From contig SSBO01000002.1 of assembly GCA_005281725.1 (NCBI GenBank), forward strand, positions 1,776,768-1,840,767: a stretch of DNA of 64,000 nucleotides, written 5' to 3'. Origin of the DNA: Wuchereria bancrofti (Eukaryota > Nematoda > Chromadorea > Rhabditida > Onchocercidae). Both the position numbers and the translations under genes were made by a program. The notes below the pieces were generated by a model. That model searched no databases. It was not told where the DNA came from and saw only the letters and a program-made list of their open reading frames with translations. Positions 1-20,166 of the stretch are shown here, in pieces. Position 1 is the first letter of the stretch; every line of letters begins with the position of its first letter.

Positions 1-2207
1 TTGATATGTAATAAATGAAAACATCGATAATATATTTTATTTCTTCATATTCAATAAATATTTATTTATAATAGGAATATTAAAATTGTAATAAAACATT
101 AAATCTTCTTTTTTAATTCTTTCTTTTTTTTGGAATAAACGAAAGGCAATGAATGAATTATAATCGATAATATTACCTCTAAACAAAATAAAAAACGAAA
201 AAAAATAATGAATGCATTCAATTAATAGAAACTTTTTATCAGATAATGAATAATGTAATAGTAATAATAATATTAATAATAGAATAAAATGCGGAAAAAA
301 ACAAATGAAAAAAATTAGCTTTCTTCTTTCCTTATCAGCTTCCTTCTTTCCTTATCTTATCATTACATATTTTAACAATATATATTCGATATATTATAGG
401 AAATTTGAAAATTTTTAAATTATGTGGTATCTTACAAATCATTTACAAATGAGAAGAAGAAATGAAAAGAGAAATAAAAAAAGAGGAAGAAAGATTAATG
501 AAGTGAGGAAAATAGCAACGAAAAAAACTGATTCTTTCCGGAAATTCAAAGTATTCCTTTTTAAACTATAAAGTTTTCAATTCCAAATTTGTTATTTTTG
601 AGTAGTTTTTCATTTTTTTTCTTTTTTATGACCAATGACAACTGTAAATGAAATATAAATAGTAATAACAAGGACAATTTTTCTTCATTTAAAAAACTTT
701 TTTATTTATATTTATTTAATTAATAAATGGAAAATTTTTTTATTTACAAAATATGAAAGAAATAAATGATTGGTTTGATTTTTTTCTCATTATCTTTCAT
801 TAATTTTTCTAAAAGTAATGGAGCAGTTAAATGGATAATTAATAGTAATAATTATTTTTGCTATTATTATTTTAATTAATAAAAATTTTTTATATTTTTA
901 AAAAAAATTTGTAAAATTAAAAAAAATTATAATAAATATATAATTGAGAATAAGAGAAAGGATTATGTAAAACTAAGAAAGAGCAATAAAAGTTGGAAAA
1001 ATTAATTATCGATTAAAGAAAAATAAATAAAATGGAATATTCATCTCATTCATTTTGATTTGATATAACTTTTTGATCGGTACAAATTGATAATTTATTA
1101 ATTGCTATTCCGCCATTGATAAGTGATATAATAATTTTATAAGTTAGTACAAAACAGAAAATAATTAGTAAGATGTTAATGACACTTTTAAAAAGTAACA
1201 AGAAAATTTCACATAATAAATCTCTGATAACATTAACCATTCCATTTTTGATATGATATGATTAAAAAGTATAATTATTAAAAGTATAATTTTGTTAAAA
1301 AAATACTTTTAATACTTTGTAAAATTATTTTAAACCTATCGTACAATAACAATTGCTTACATTTGTTTTTAGAAGTGAAAATTAAAATTTCAAAATAAAT
1401 TATTGCATAAGCAATATAAATTATTTTTATAATTTTTATTAAAATAGTAGTACCATTATTAAACTATCATTTTTTTTTAATCTTTTCTTAACAAATATTT
1501 TATTTCCTTCTTCATTTTCTCTCTAACTTCAATAATATCTCTTTTTTTTCCTTTTCTCTCTTTTCATTTCCTTCAACTCTTTCTTACCAAAAAAAAAATG
1601 AGATGAAGACGAAATGTGAATGAATAAAAATTTTATTTTCAATCAATTTTTTTTTCTTAACCTATAATTAGCTTATCCTAAAAATCTACAAATGTTTATT
1701 CATCCTTCCATAACGGTTTGTGCTAATTTTAATTTTGAGAGGGAGAGAGAGAGAGACGGAAGGAGAGAGGGAGAGAAAGTAAATTTATTTAATTGTTTAG
1801 TGTTCATTGGCTATTTTTTCTTCTTCTTTTCTCTTTGTCCTTTTTCATCTCTTATTCGTGTTAATTTTTCCTTACTTAAATTTTCTCTTTTTTTCTTTCT
1901 TTATTTCATTATGCATTTTACACTTTTACTTTTGCTAAATTTTATTGAAAACAGTTTTTTTTTCCTTTTAATATTAAATAATTATAAAGAACAAAAAATT
2001 TTTTTTTATTAACAATGTTTAAATTTTTTTTTTAAGTTTAATTAATTGCTGTTACAATCTGCTGTTATTGTTGTTGTTTGTTGTTTGTTGTTGTTGTTGT
2101 TGTTGTTATTACTATCAACAATTGTTAAGATTATCTTTGATAAAGTTTTGAGATATTTTAAAATTAATTTTCATAATTAATTATCTGATTGTCTTTTATA
2201 GAAACAA
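1..2207. other. AT-rich upstream region of the KH-domain gene
   Basis: No coding exon is supported here. The open frames present are low-complexity translations of T-rich or A-rich sequence. The stretch holds a GA-rich run near 1737-1779 and GTT repeats near 2065-2107. Because it ends at an acceptor-like site 6 bases before the first start codon of the KH-domain gene, it probably contains that gene's promoter and outron (the intron-like leader removed by trans-splicing). No TATA box or other core element can be assigned. Confidence 0.5.
2192..2201 (+). promoter_or_regulatory. Probable spliced-leader trans-splice acceptor of the KH gene
   Basis: The sequence TCTTTTATAG ends 6 bases before the ATG at 2208. 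An acceptor this close to a start codon, with a TAG stop in the reading frame immediately upstream (2199-2201), is what spliced-leader trans-splicing in nematodes produces. A cis-spliced 5' untranslated exon further upstream is the alternative; the sequence does not separate the two. Confidence 0.5.
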
Positions 2208-11077
<8,870 letters not shown>

Positions 11078-11188
11078 TTCAATTCTCATATCATATACCT
11101 TTGGTAGAATTAATAATTAATTTTTCAATGATGAACTATATTGATTAAAAGAAACTTGAATTTTATGTAATTTGATGCTATAAGTAAA

Positions 11189-11365
11189 AATAAAATTAAG
11201 AATTAACAACTGTACAAAAAAATCCACTTCTTCAGGTCAATATTTCATCTATGAGCTATAGATCATTTAAAACATAAGGCGTAAAGCTACTCATTTAATA
11301 AAATAAACACTAAGTCATATGACAGTAAAAAAAAATTTCAAAAAATTTAAATACAACTCAATAAA
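11189..11365 (+). terminator. Candidate polyadenylation signals of the KH gene
   Basis: Three AATAAA hexamers lie 3' of the stop codon, at 11189-11194, 11297-11302 and 11360-11365. Which is used cannot be told from sequence, and in AT-rich DNA some are expected by chance. Confidence 0.35.
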
Positions 11366-11890
11366 TGGTAATCATCTTTCAATCATCTGCTTACACCATA
11401 CACATCACCTCTGGAATTTATGTGAATAAAAAATACTATCGCTTCATATAACAGATTTTTCCGGATGGAGTTTACTTCAAATCATACATGTGATTTGCTA
11501 CTGTAATTTACAAATGGTTGAACGAATTGATTTCCAAAAATAACCGAAACATTTGAACCAACATTAGACGTGGTAAAATCTTTCCGAGATTACTTTTTAA
11601 AATTGACTTTTACTTACTGTGCGTTTAAATTTTGAGATGCTCTAGAGCTTTTCTTTTGAAATATTCATATGGAATGTAGAAAAAAAAGAGAAGAAAAAGT
11701 CATTTATTAACCTCACAATATATGCTCACATGGCACTCTTGTAAGGAAGGACATTTTTTTTTTGACGAGAAAGTCATGATAGCAAAAAATTCAATTCACT
11801 AAAATGATAACTTTGGAAATGAACATTACACTGTCAACTTTCTCTTTACAAATAAACCCTGACCTTGAGTCTTTGAAGTCATTAATGGTT

Positions 11891-12073
11891 TGAAATTACG
11901 CCCGAACTCGGTCTGAAATTACGCCCGAATTATCCGAACTCGGATGAAAAAAAGTCCAGATTTAGAGATTCATTTAGTTATGAAAATAGCAAGTTCCGAA
12001 CTCGGATAATTTCTTGTAAGAAGTTAAAAAGTCCAGATTTAGAGATTCATTTAGTTATGAAAATAGCAAGTTC
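11891..12073. repeat. Cluster of direct repeats between convergent genes
   Basis: Three repeat families interleave here. An identical 48-base segment occurs at 11949-11996 and 12026-12073 (77-base offset). A 16-base segment, TGAAATTACGCCCGAA, occurs at 11891-11906 and 11914-11929. The decamer CCGAACTCGG, which can fold on itself through CCGA/TCGG, occurs at 11902-11911, 11934-11943 and 11996-12005. Confidence 0.9.
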
Positions 12074-12092
12074 AGAAATGCTATTTTCATAA
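12055..12092. repeat. Inverted repeat with 13-base stem
   Basis: The arm TTATGAAAATAGC at 12055-12067 is perfectly complementary to GCTATTTTCATAA at 12080-12092, with a 12-base loop. The left arm belongs to the second copy of the 48-base direct repeat. It could form a hairpin in either convergent transcript. Confidence 0.85.
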
Positions 12093-12278
12093 GCAAATTG
12101 CTATGTTAGAACATTTGAAATACGCAGAAGCTGAATGACTGTAGGGATATCTTCTTTGGACGTAAGAACATGACCAAAATATGCTCTTGATTAAAATAAA
12201 GACGAAAATTAACGGCATCATAAATGAGAAATTTGATAAAAAATCTAGAAATTTCAACATATACATACAGAAAGCTCA

Positions 12279-15200
12279 CTATACTAGTATTGTATTACTA
12301 TGAGTACGACAATCAATTTTACCATCATCAACTGTTATTCCAAATGTTGCCAACCATTCGCATAATTTTGGTTCTTCCAGACCCAATATTGATGCTAATA
12401 TTGTTACACTTATTGTAGGCCGAAATCTACAAATTGAACATAAATGAAGAATTAATGGACATCATAGGCTTTAAATAACTTTGTCAAAGATAAATCAAAA
12501 TTTCCTGATGTTTCTATATCCGACGAAGTAAAATGATGCTATCCAATCTTATTAGTAAAAAAGACCATTAAAAAAAAATCATAAGGAAAGTTTTATGAAA
12601 TCTATAACAAAGTTTAGAAATGTAAATTTGCTCTTAATATGTAATGATTATGAGAAAAAAAAACCATGTTTTAAAATCAAATAAACCCATTGTTCACTAA
12701 TATGGAAAATTAAACCTACGATTTAAGACAAGCGTTTAATGCAGCCTTTCGCTCTCGTTCTAAAAATAAATCCATTACGTATGATGCCATCCTCGGGGCT
12801 TCCTGATACAATCGAAAAAGTTTTACATGATTCCCAAGAGCCCAAGCTTCACGAGTTTTCAGCGAAAATGAAAGACAAGGATCTTTTCGCGCTTTTTCAT
12901 CTAATTCACTGAGTAAAGTAGTTTGATCTAAAATATGAAGAAAAAAAACAAGTGTAATTGTTTCCTGAAATGCAAAATTTTAAAGAGAGGTTTCACTTTG
13001 CTGAAATTCCAGTCCATTGTTCTGCTCATTTGATTACATCCACTTTCCCACGGATAATTTATCTTATATATACAAGTAATTTATCCTATCCACAAGATAA
13101 CTTATCTACAGATAATGCCATACCATACATACAGTAGACATTACTTCATCAGAAAATTTAAATCATACCTATAGTATTTGCAACTGATATGTAATACAGT
13201 AGTCGATAAGAGGTAAATTCATGGCGATTTGGAGAATCGGGTAATTCTTTATATAATAATTTCAACTGGCTCTGACACTGGTTAAATTCTTCACGATCAC
13301 CCTGCTCCAGTGCAATTCGTGCATTTGTCTCGTAAACATTCACAGTAAAATCGGTCCTTATGCACTGGATCTAAACATTCACCATACAATAGTAATGTTT
13401 GCAATCTTTAAAATTCCTTCTAAATGATATGATTATGAAATGCAAATATGAGTGAAATGATTGGAGTGGCTGATCCAAAACATAACAAGTCTATTTAGCC
13501 CTTTACCACTCTGCCAGAAGCTTTGGATTTTGAATAGAAACTGAAAATTCTTTTTCGATTTATCGAAAAGTGAAAAATGTTCACTTTATATGGTCTGTTC
13601 CATTAGATCAACAGAAATTGATGAAAATTTCAGATTAATAACAAGATTCAAGAACAAATCAATAAGCTAAGCTATTTTAGCAAAAAAAAAACTGTGAGAT
13701 ATTCTATACTCTGGGAACATTACATGTTTAATGTTTAGTGGCATATTCTAGAGATTACCATCAAATCTTGACGAATACTTCTCAACTGATCATTTGCATA
13801 TGTATAATCTCGATTAGTTGCATATTTCTGCTGCACCAATTTCAATGCTTTCTCCAGTACCTTTAGTGGTCGTACTGTGCTTGGCTCTGGAGCCTAGAAT
13901 AATAAAAAAAAAAAGGAACTGTTCAGCAACTAAATGCGTTTACACGTTATATATGAACGTTTGTGCATGTTTAGCATGAAATAAACAACTGTTAGAAAAG
14001 GTTTAATAGTATTATGCAAACAGAAACTACCTCAAACCTTCACATGTAGAACTATGCTTAAAGGATTAAAGAATGAAAAACTAACCGAAGTAAGGCGGAA
14101 GTAAGATTTTTCGATATCCATACATGTTCCAACAACGTTATCACTGGTCCCTTGATCACCTTCTCGATCAATGTACCAATCTAGACGACGACGCATCTCT
14201 GTGAATTTTGCCCGCCGTGCTTCATCATCCCGAGCAAAACGTCTAGCACGTTCTTCACGCTGCGCGTTACTTCGTTCATCAGCAGCCCAACGTCCAGATT
14301 TTCCACTGTTTTTTTTTTGTTTCTTCTTTTTTTTCTGCGCAGCGGTTTGTTTGAACTAAGGTCATTGAATTGAAAAGAAAAAAAGAAAAATGTTTTTATG
14401 CAACTTATATTGAATAAAATATTGTGCTTGTTTTTAATTCTTTTCTTCTACTCTTTCCCAGTTCGATTCATATTAAAATTTTCATACATAAACTTAACTT
14501 TGCAACTTTTTTTTTCATTTCGTCGTAAAGAACTTTTACTAGCTATAAAAAACTTTTTTTCCAAAAAAGTAAAACACACTTTTGGCTGCTGATCAACCGG
14601 ATTATCTTCATCAGATGGAAGACGAACACGAGGGCTGAACGGCACCCGCCTTTTAGATTGTTCACGAAACGTAGGAGATCGTGAATCCCTTCGATGACTC
14701 ATCTCATGTTTAGACTTCTTCGGCGACCGTTTCTCCATTTCTGTGATTGCATTTAAACCTTTTTTCAGCTGACTAGCTGGTGTCCAACCCATTTTCAACT
14801 CAAAGTTCACTTCGGAAGGTAATGGCTCCTAAATAGAATAGATAATCTGTAACCGAAAAAAAAAACGGCAAATCTTAAAAAAATTTACTCAAGTATGATT
14901 TTTTATTCCTCGTTACCTCAATCACTCCTGATTAATGATAATCATATAAATATTAATGATCATATTAAAGATAATTTAGAGAAAACCTTTAAACTTACAC
15001 GATCCCAGTCAACAGCTTTATAAGCACCAGACATTAACAGAGGATTTAGTTTTTGTTTGAAATATTCTTCTAACTTATCGCGATCTTCCTTCTTTTCCAC
15101 TGCCATATACGAACGTTCCACATACCTCCTAAGAATATGAAAAAGTTCTTTAGGCTACGTAACTGAATAACTCCATCAAATGAGCAGTTATATTTCAATG

Positions 15201-17016
15201 GATATTAACGTACCATCTTCTATATTCCATATATAGTGACAAATCAATATAAAATTTCTATTTTTTCAACAAGAAATGACTTCACCGAAAAATTGTTTTC
15301 AATAGAAGTAAGTGAATGACTTATTGCTATTCCAATTTCGCTCCTTAAGTTAAGTAATTGATAGTTTTTGACTGAAAGATTAGATAATCTGCAAATGATA
15401 AGTTCATTGAATAAAAAAACTGCAAAAAAAAAACTACTTGACAGGATCCGGTATAGTTGGAGATTCCAATCCAAATGATTGAGAATTCTGATGAAAAACT
15501 GGTGCAGTGTTAAGTCCTCGTGGACGATTAATTGAAAAACGTATAGGATGCTGTGGAGCACTATTATTTCGGCCATATTCTCCTCCTCCTGATCCTGATA
15601 CTAATGTTGATCTGTTCCCATTAAATCCAAACTGTCGTGGTCTAGCAGTAACATTTGACGATGCCCATGGGCTCATAAAATCTGGATGATAATTGCCATT
15701 TGATGATTGTAAATGAGTTCCTGATGGAGTAAAACCATAATTCATTCCTACATAAATCGAATTTTCCTGTGTTATACCATAAGTTTGGGATGATGGTGGT
15801 GGTAACGATGATGGCAGTGATGACGACGACGACGATGGTGGTGGTGGTGGTGGTGGCGGTGGTAAACGAGGTAAAAATGGTGACATTCCAAGACTATGTT
15901 GTTCCATCCATGGATAATAATGCATTATTTGAGAATGTATATCAGGTTGAGGTTGAGAATGATATGATGTCATAGATGAAATGTTCGAAGAGGTGGAGGT
16001 GGCTGAAACGTTAACCTTTTTCAAGGCTTCCTGTGCTTTTTCCCAAGCTGCCGTCTGATCATCTCGTGGTGTTGGCACTTCGACGTTAGCATTTTGGGGT
16101 GGCATTGGTATTCCAGCGATACAACTGTTATCCGCCGAATCAGGTATCCAAGTATATCTGAAATAAATCGTACGAATATTTCTAGTTAAATCCTATTGTA
16201 ATATGACGCTTACAAATTTCCTTGTCACAAATATAACTTTTCTCAATGCAAATTCAAGTAACTTTCTTCAATAAATTTGAAGAAATAGTTCTTCAATAAA
16301 TTATTAGGCTGAACTCAATTTTTAAATGAAGAAATATATCAAGAGCTTCAAATTAGTTTAGCATCCCTACAGTGTCTGTATTATATAGTTCAGTCTAATA
16401 AGAAGTTATCATCAACTGTCGGAATGTTAATCATAAATTAGCAATGTTGCTACTACTTTGATCTTCATATGCCAGTAGTATCTGATGAAATTCCGATGTA
16501 GTCGGGAAATTACTCCAAAAATAGCATACGAAAAGAAAAGTGATAGATATGCCTTCTTATCATTTTTGATTCCTACTCCAGATTCTGCTAAAAGTCTAAC
16601 CCATTTCAATAATAATCAACATATCAAGTATTCTCATTAGATCCTGAAAGGATAATCCAGAATATGACGGAAATGGAAATGACAAGGACACAAGAAATGT
16701 GATAAAATTCTATATTCATTACCAATTGCTTTTTTCTTTTTAGTATTAATCTTGTTACATATATTATTTTAAATTTCACTTCTAATTCTTTTCCTCATTT
16801 TTTCTTTCCTTGTTTAAATTTTAATAGAAAGCAATATAAAATCCACAGTAAAAAGAATAATTAAATTTTTCGCAAGAAAAGCAATGGAAAAAACAAAGTT
16901 ATAAACATAATTTTATATATTACAATTATAAAAGAAAGTGAAAATTAAACGATTACTTACGTTCCAGATGAATTATTGCCTGACACCGATGATGATTTCG
17001 ATGGTAATGATGTCAT
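12279..17016 (-). CDS. LENG8/THP3-like SAC3/GANP-family protein
   Basis: Homologue of human LENG8 and yeast THP3, SAC3/GANP-domain proteins linked to mRNA processing and nuclear export (family knowledge). Minus-strand coding exons: 17016-16961, 16157-15438, 15128-14999, 14828-14580, 14355-14086, 13893-13759, 13370-13169, 12927-12720, 12426-12279. All joins keep frame: 705 aa, stop at 12281-12279. The N-terminal half is low complexity, with WEKAQEAL at 57-64, YYPW at 99-102 and a Pro9-Ser run at about 118-132. [21 protein letters not shown] segment follows, matching the LENG8 AMKEYVQRC region, then a Lys/Arg-rich linker. The C-terminal half is the SAC3 domain, with [51 protein letters not shown] and [13 protein letters not shown]. 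It ends with FRPTISV and KIDCR, the family's usual tail. It converges on the KH gene and diverges from rpb-3. Confidence 0.92.
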
Positions 17017-17927
17017 TGAAAGCGTCAAATTTGTTAAGTTAGCACTTTGATCGTTCTAACTATTTAGCTGAAAGTGTTATGTCCAAATGTTAAAACTTAC
17101 CGTCGAAGGTTTGTCTGAAATAAATCTTTCAAAACAAACACTCCAAGAATTTAGTCAACACAAATAATAATAATGATATACACACAATTTAACGGGCCGC
17201 GTTTTAGAAAAGCGAAATTATCAAACTGATTTATTCGGGGATTTTGGTAGTAGTATTTGGTGTAGTATATATTAATTGGTGTTCTGGTCGTAGTTTTCGA
17301 TGTTTAGAGTATTAGAAGGAGGAATAGTGCAGAAATAGTACACTGCTATGAAGTGATGCAGAGAATGATAAAATGAGAAAATATGTGCCGCAGAGATTGA
17401 GAATAAGAAGAGATGAACGAAAGAAATTAGAGAGGAAACGATAGAGAAATCATAGGAAATTTAATGATAGGACAATTAGTTGTTGTAAATTGTAAGATTA
17501 AATGAGGTTTGGAAGATATTTAATTGAAATTATCAAGGTATGGAAAAAATATTGTAATTTGAAATGGGGAAAATAAAATATCGATAAGAATTGTAACTTT
17601 GTCGTTAGTGAAGCGGAGAACTCTGGAATTAATTAGTTAATAATGTTAAAGTTATAAGAGATAAGAATTGCTTTTTCACGTTTTTCTTTTAATCAATTCT
17701 TCTTTTGGTTCGGTCATTTAATTTGACAGTATCAGTGTTGTTGCAGTTTGTGATTGAATTATAATAATTCAATCATAAATGATAATAAATTGATTTCTAT
17801 CAAATTATCTGTACAGAAAGAAGAGTATTAATGATAACTGTTTGTTTATATTTTCATAAATCCAACTCATAACGCAGTGATTTTTCTTTTTTCCCTGTTT
17901 TTTTTAGAACTTTCTAGTTTTTTTAGG
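17017..17927. promoter_or_regulatory. Divergent intergenic region, likely bidirectional promoter
   Basis: The 911 bases between the LENG8-like start (minus) and the RPB3 start (plus) must carry both promoters. It is less homopolymer-rich than the large intergenic region. On the minus strand, CACTTTCAG ending at 17068 is a plausible acceptor 51 bases before the LENG8-like ATG. No TATA element stands out. Confidence 0.6.
17917..17926 (+). promoter_or_regulatory. Probable spliced-leader acceptor of rpb-3
   Basis: GTTTTTTTAG ends at 17926, leaving a single G before the ATG at 17928. A second acceptor-like TTTTTTTTAG lies 18 bases upstream. Acceptors this close to the start codon point to trans-splicing of a spliced leader. 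Confidence 0.6.
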
Positions 17928-19931
17928 ATGCCTTATGCTAATCAACCTCATGTTGCAATCACTGCGTTAAATGACGAAATCGTACGATTCGTTTTAGAGG
18001 ATACCGATTTAAGTGTTGCGAATTCGCTACGGCGAATTTTTATGGCTGAAGTACCAACTATGGGTAAATTTCAATAATTTTGATTTATTCTGGAAAATAT
18101 GTATATTAATCTGTTGAGTATCATGATACATAAGGCGTGATGTTGATATGTTTGATGTTTGAAATGGTATTGGGAAGATTTTTACTTCTCTTTTACTTAA
18201 TATTCTTAATGAGAAATTAGATACGGCATATACTGTAGAACTTCATTTACTAAAAATATAAATTTGTATTAATTTCTCCTATATTGACTAAAGCAGATAG
18301 TATATCGTGCAAAAGAAGTTATTAGTGAAAAAGTTAACTTAAATAAATGAATTAAATATGAGTTAAATGAATAGATTTTATTAGAAGTAAGCTGGATATT
18401 TTCAAAATGAACAAAGAATCTAATCACATTTTCGAGAATTTTTTCATCTTTGTTATTTTTCTCATGTTTTTTGTAATGTAGTTAATCTGTGCTTCTAAAG
18501 TTTAATTTTAAAGTAAACTTACAGCAGTTGATTGGGTACAAATTGAATCAAATTCAAGTGTCTTGCATGATGAATTTATTGCCCATCGCCTTGGTTTAAT
18601 ACCGTTAACATCAGATTCAGTCGTAGATCAGATGCAATTTTCACGGGTTTGTATTATCTACCTGTTTGCTTGCATGAATTACGCATATCATATATTAATG
18701 AAATATTGAAGTATAAGACATGTAATGCTATAAAATGTTAACAATGAATGGTTTAGATTATTTATATACTTTTGAAATAATTTTCATTATTATCTAATCT
18801 ATATGTAATCTATTTTCAGGACTGTCAATGTACAGAATTTTGTCAGTTTTGTGCAGTGGAAATGCGACTTCGGGTACGTTGTGACGATGAGGGAATAAGA
18901 GCAGTAACAACAGCTGATCTTGAAACCAGTAATCCAGATGTAGCTCCCGCATGTGGCGTACATATACGTAATCGTAATGCCGAAGAAAATGCCAGTGATG
19001 ATATTCTCATTGTTAAGTTGAGAAAAGGCCAAGATATTGATATTAAATGTATTGCCAAAAAGGTAAACTGTTATTATTTAGTTACTGTAAAATTCAGCTA
19101 ACGTTTAACTGTAAATATTTTTCCATTATAATTCCTTATATTTTATTTGTACTTTATTATCAGTATATAGCTTTAATGTCATCACACATGAAAATTTTAG
19201 ATTTTGGATTGTATTAATTAGTAATATTTTACGATTGAAAAAATCGCTTTCGTACAAAAGCTCTTTGAAAAAAGATTTTAAGATTGATTTAAGCATTGAC
19301 TTGATCAAGTCAATTTTAATAAATAAGATTACTTCATCTGAAAATTACTATTTGGTATTCGCTTCTGAAGCCTCTTAATTTATCCGTTTTGAAATGAGTA
19401 TCATATTGTTATAGGGATTCGGTAAAGAACATGCCAAATGGAATCCAACTTGTTGCGTGGCATTTGAGTACGATCCTGATAATGCTCTTAGGCATACAGT
19501 GTTAGCGAAACCAGAAGAATGGCCAAAAAGTGAATACTCTCAATTGGAAGATGATGAATATGAAGCACCTTTCGATCCGATGGCTAAACCAAATAAATTT
19601 TGGTTTACAGTTGAATCTACTGGAGCTTTAAAGGTAGGTGTTTCTTTGTTATGATTCATTTTGTCGTTCTTGAACTAAAAAGTTCGGACCAATGACCTTT
19701 TGTGATCTGATGATCTTAAGTTCCTAGTTTCAAGATTTTATCTTAGTTCTTATTTAAAAAGATTAAAAGAAATTCTTTTATTCAAATAATACAATGTTGA
19801 TATATTGAACGTTAATGTTTCAGGCAGAAAATATTATTTTAAGTGGTATTTCTGTTTTGAAAAAGAAACTGGCTGACATACAAAATCAACTGCAAAGAGA
19901 ATTATTACAACAAGGACATGTTTATCATTGA
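17928..19931 (+). CDS. rpb-3: DNA-directed RNA polymerase II subunit RPB3
   Basis: Alpha-like subunit of RNA polymerase II; with RPB11 it forms the heterodimer on which the enzyme assembles in the nucleus. Exons 17928-18063, 18525-18646, 18820-19062, 19415-19633 and 19824-19931 join in frame to 275 aa, the same length as human RPB3. It starts MPYANQP and contains [21 protein letters not shown](V)DWVQI, the dimerisation helix region, then [18 protein letters not shown]. The zinc-binding motif C-x-C-x3-C-x2-C is at residues 88-97 ([10 protein letters not shown]). The insert domain is followed by [25 protein letters not shown] and [15 protein letters not shown]. The last exon gives the C-terminal helix that contacts RPB11. 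No breaks or missing key residues are seen. It is divergent from the LENG8-like gene. Confidence 0.98.
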
Positions 19932-20160
19932 TTCAAGACATGTTCGTACTGGTCTATGTTTTATTTTGTTTTTTTTTTGGCATTTTGTTGAATTTTTTCG
20001 AAATTTTCCACGCAAGTTAAGATCTCGTTGCGATGAAACATTGATAGATGTCGATTCGTTTCTAGATTTATGAATTAATTGTTTTTATGCTGTTCTGTTG
20101 TTTGAATATTTTGTATAAAATTTGTCAAGTATTATTAAACTTTGTTCATTTCTTTATTTC

Positions 20161-20166
20161 AATAAA
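20161..20166 (+). terminator. rpb-3: Candidate polyadenylation signal of rpb-3
   Basis: AATAAA 230 bases after the TGA stop codon (19929-19931), the first such hexamer downstream. Confidence 0.45.

Larger units (their letters stand above)
11078..12278. other. Intergenic region between two convergent genes
   Basis: Holds the 3' untranslated regions of the KH gene (plus strand) and the LENG8-like gene (minus strand). Part of it, about 11880-12092, has short repeats of higher GC content, listed separately. A TTTATT at 11703-11708 is an AATAAA on the minus strand, but it is about 570 bases past the LENG8-like stop, so its use is doubtful. Confidence 0.6.

Noticed and set aside
1692..2012. 106-codon open frame on the plus strand
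   Set aside because: Phe/Leu/Arg/Glu low-complexity translation of a GA run and T-rich DNA; no domain and no splice partner.
15207..15258. Possible small extra exon of the LENG8-like gene ([14 protein letters not shown])
   Set aside because: It would need a pyrimidine-free acceptor and breaks the match to the family; the direct join fits better.
15244..15576. 110-codon minus-strand frame overlapping the LENG8-like exon 2 border
   Set aside because: It is another frame of exon 2 plus intron 2. Direct splicing from 15438 to 15128 gives PVK|RYVERSY, matching the LENG8 family without an extra exon.
17101..17114. 14-base 5' untranslated exon of the LENG8-like gene flanked by TTTATTTCAG and GTAAG
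   Set aside because: It would imply a 32-33 base intron, too short to trust without transcripts.
18843..19058. Minus-strand open frames over rpb-3 exon 3
   Set aside because: Shadows of the RPB3 coding exon; the plus-strand product matches RPB3 throughout.
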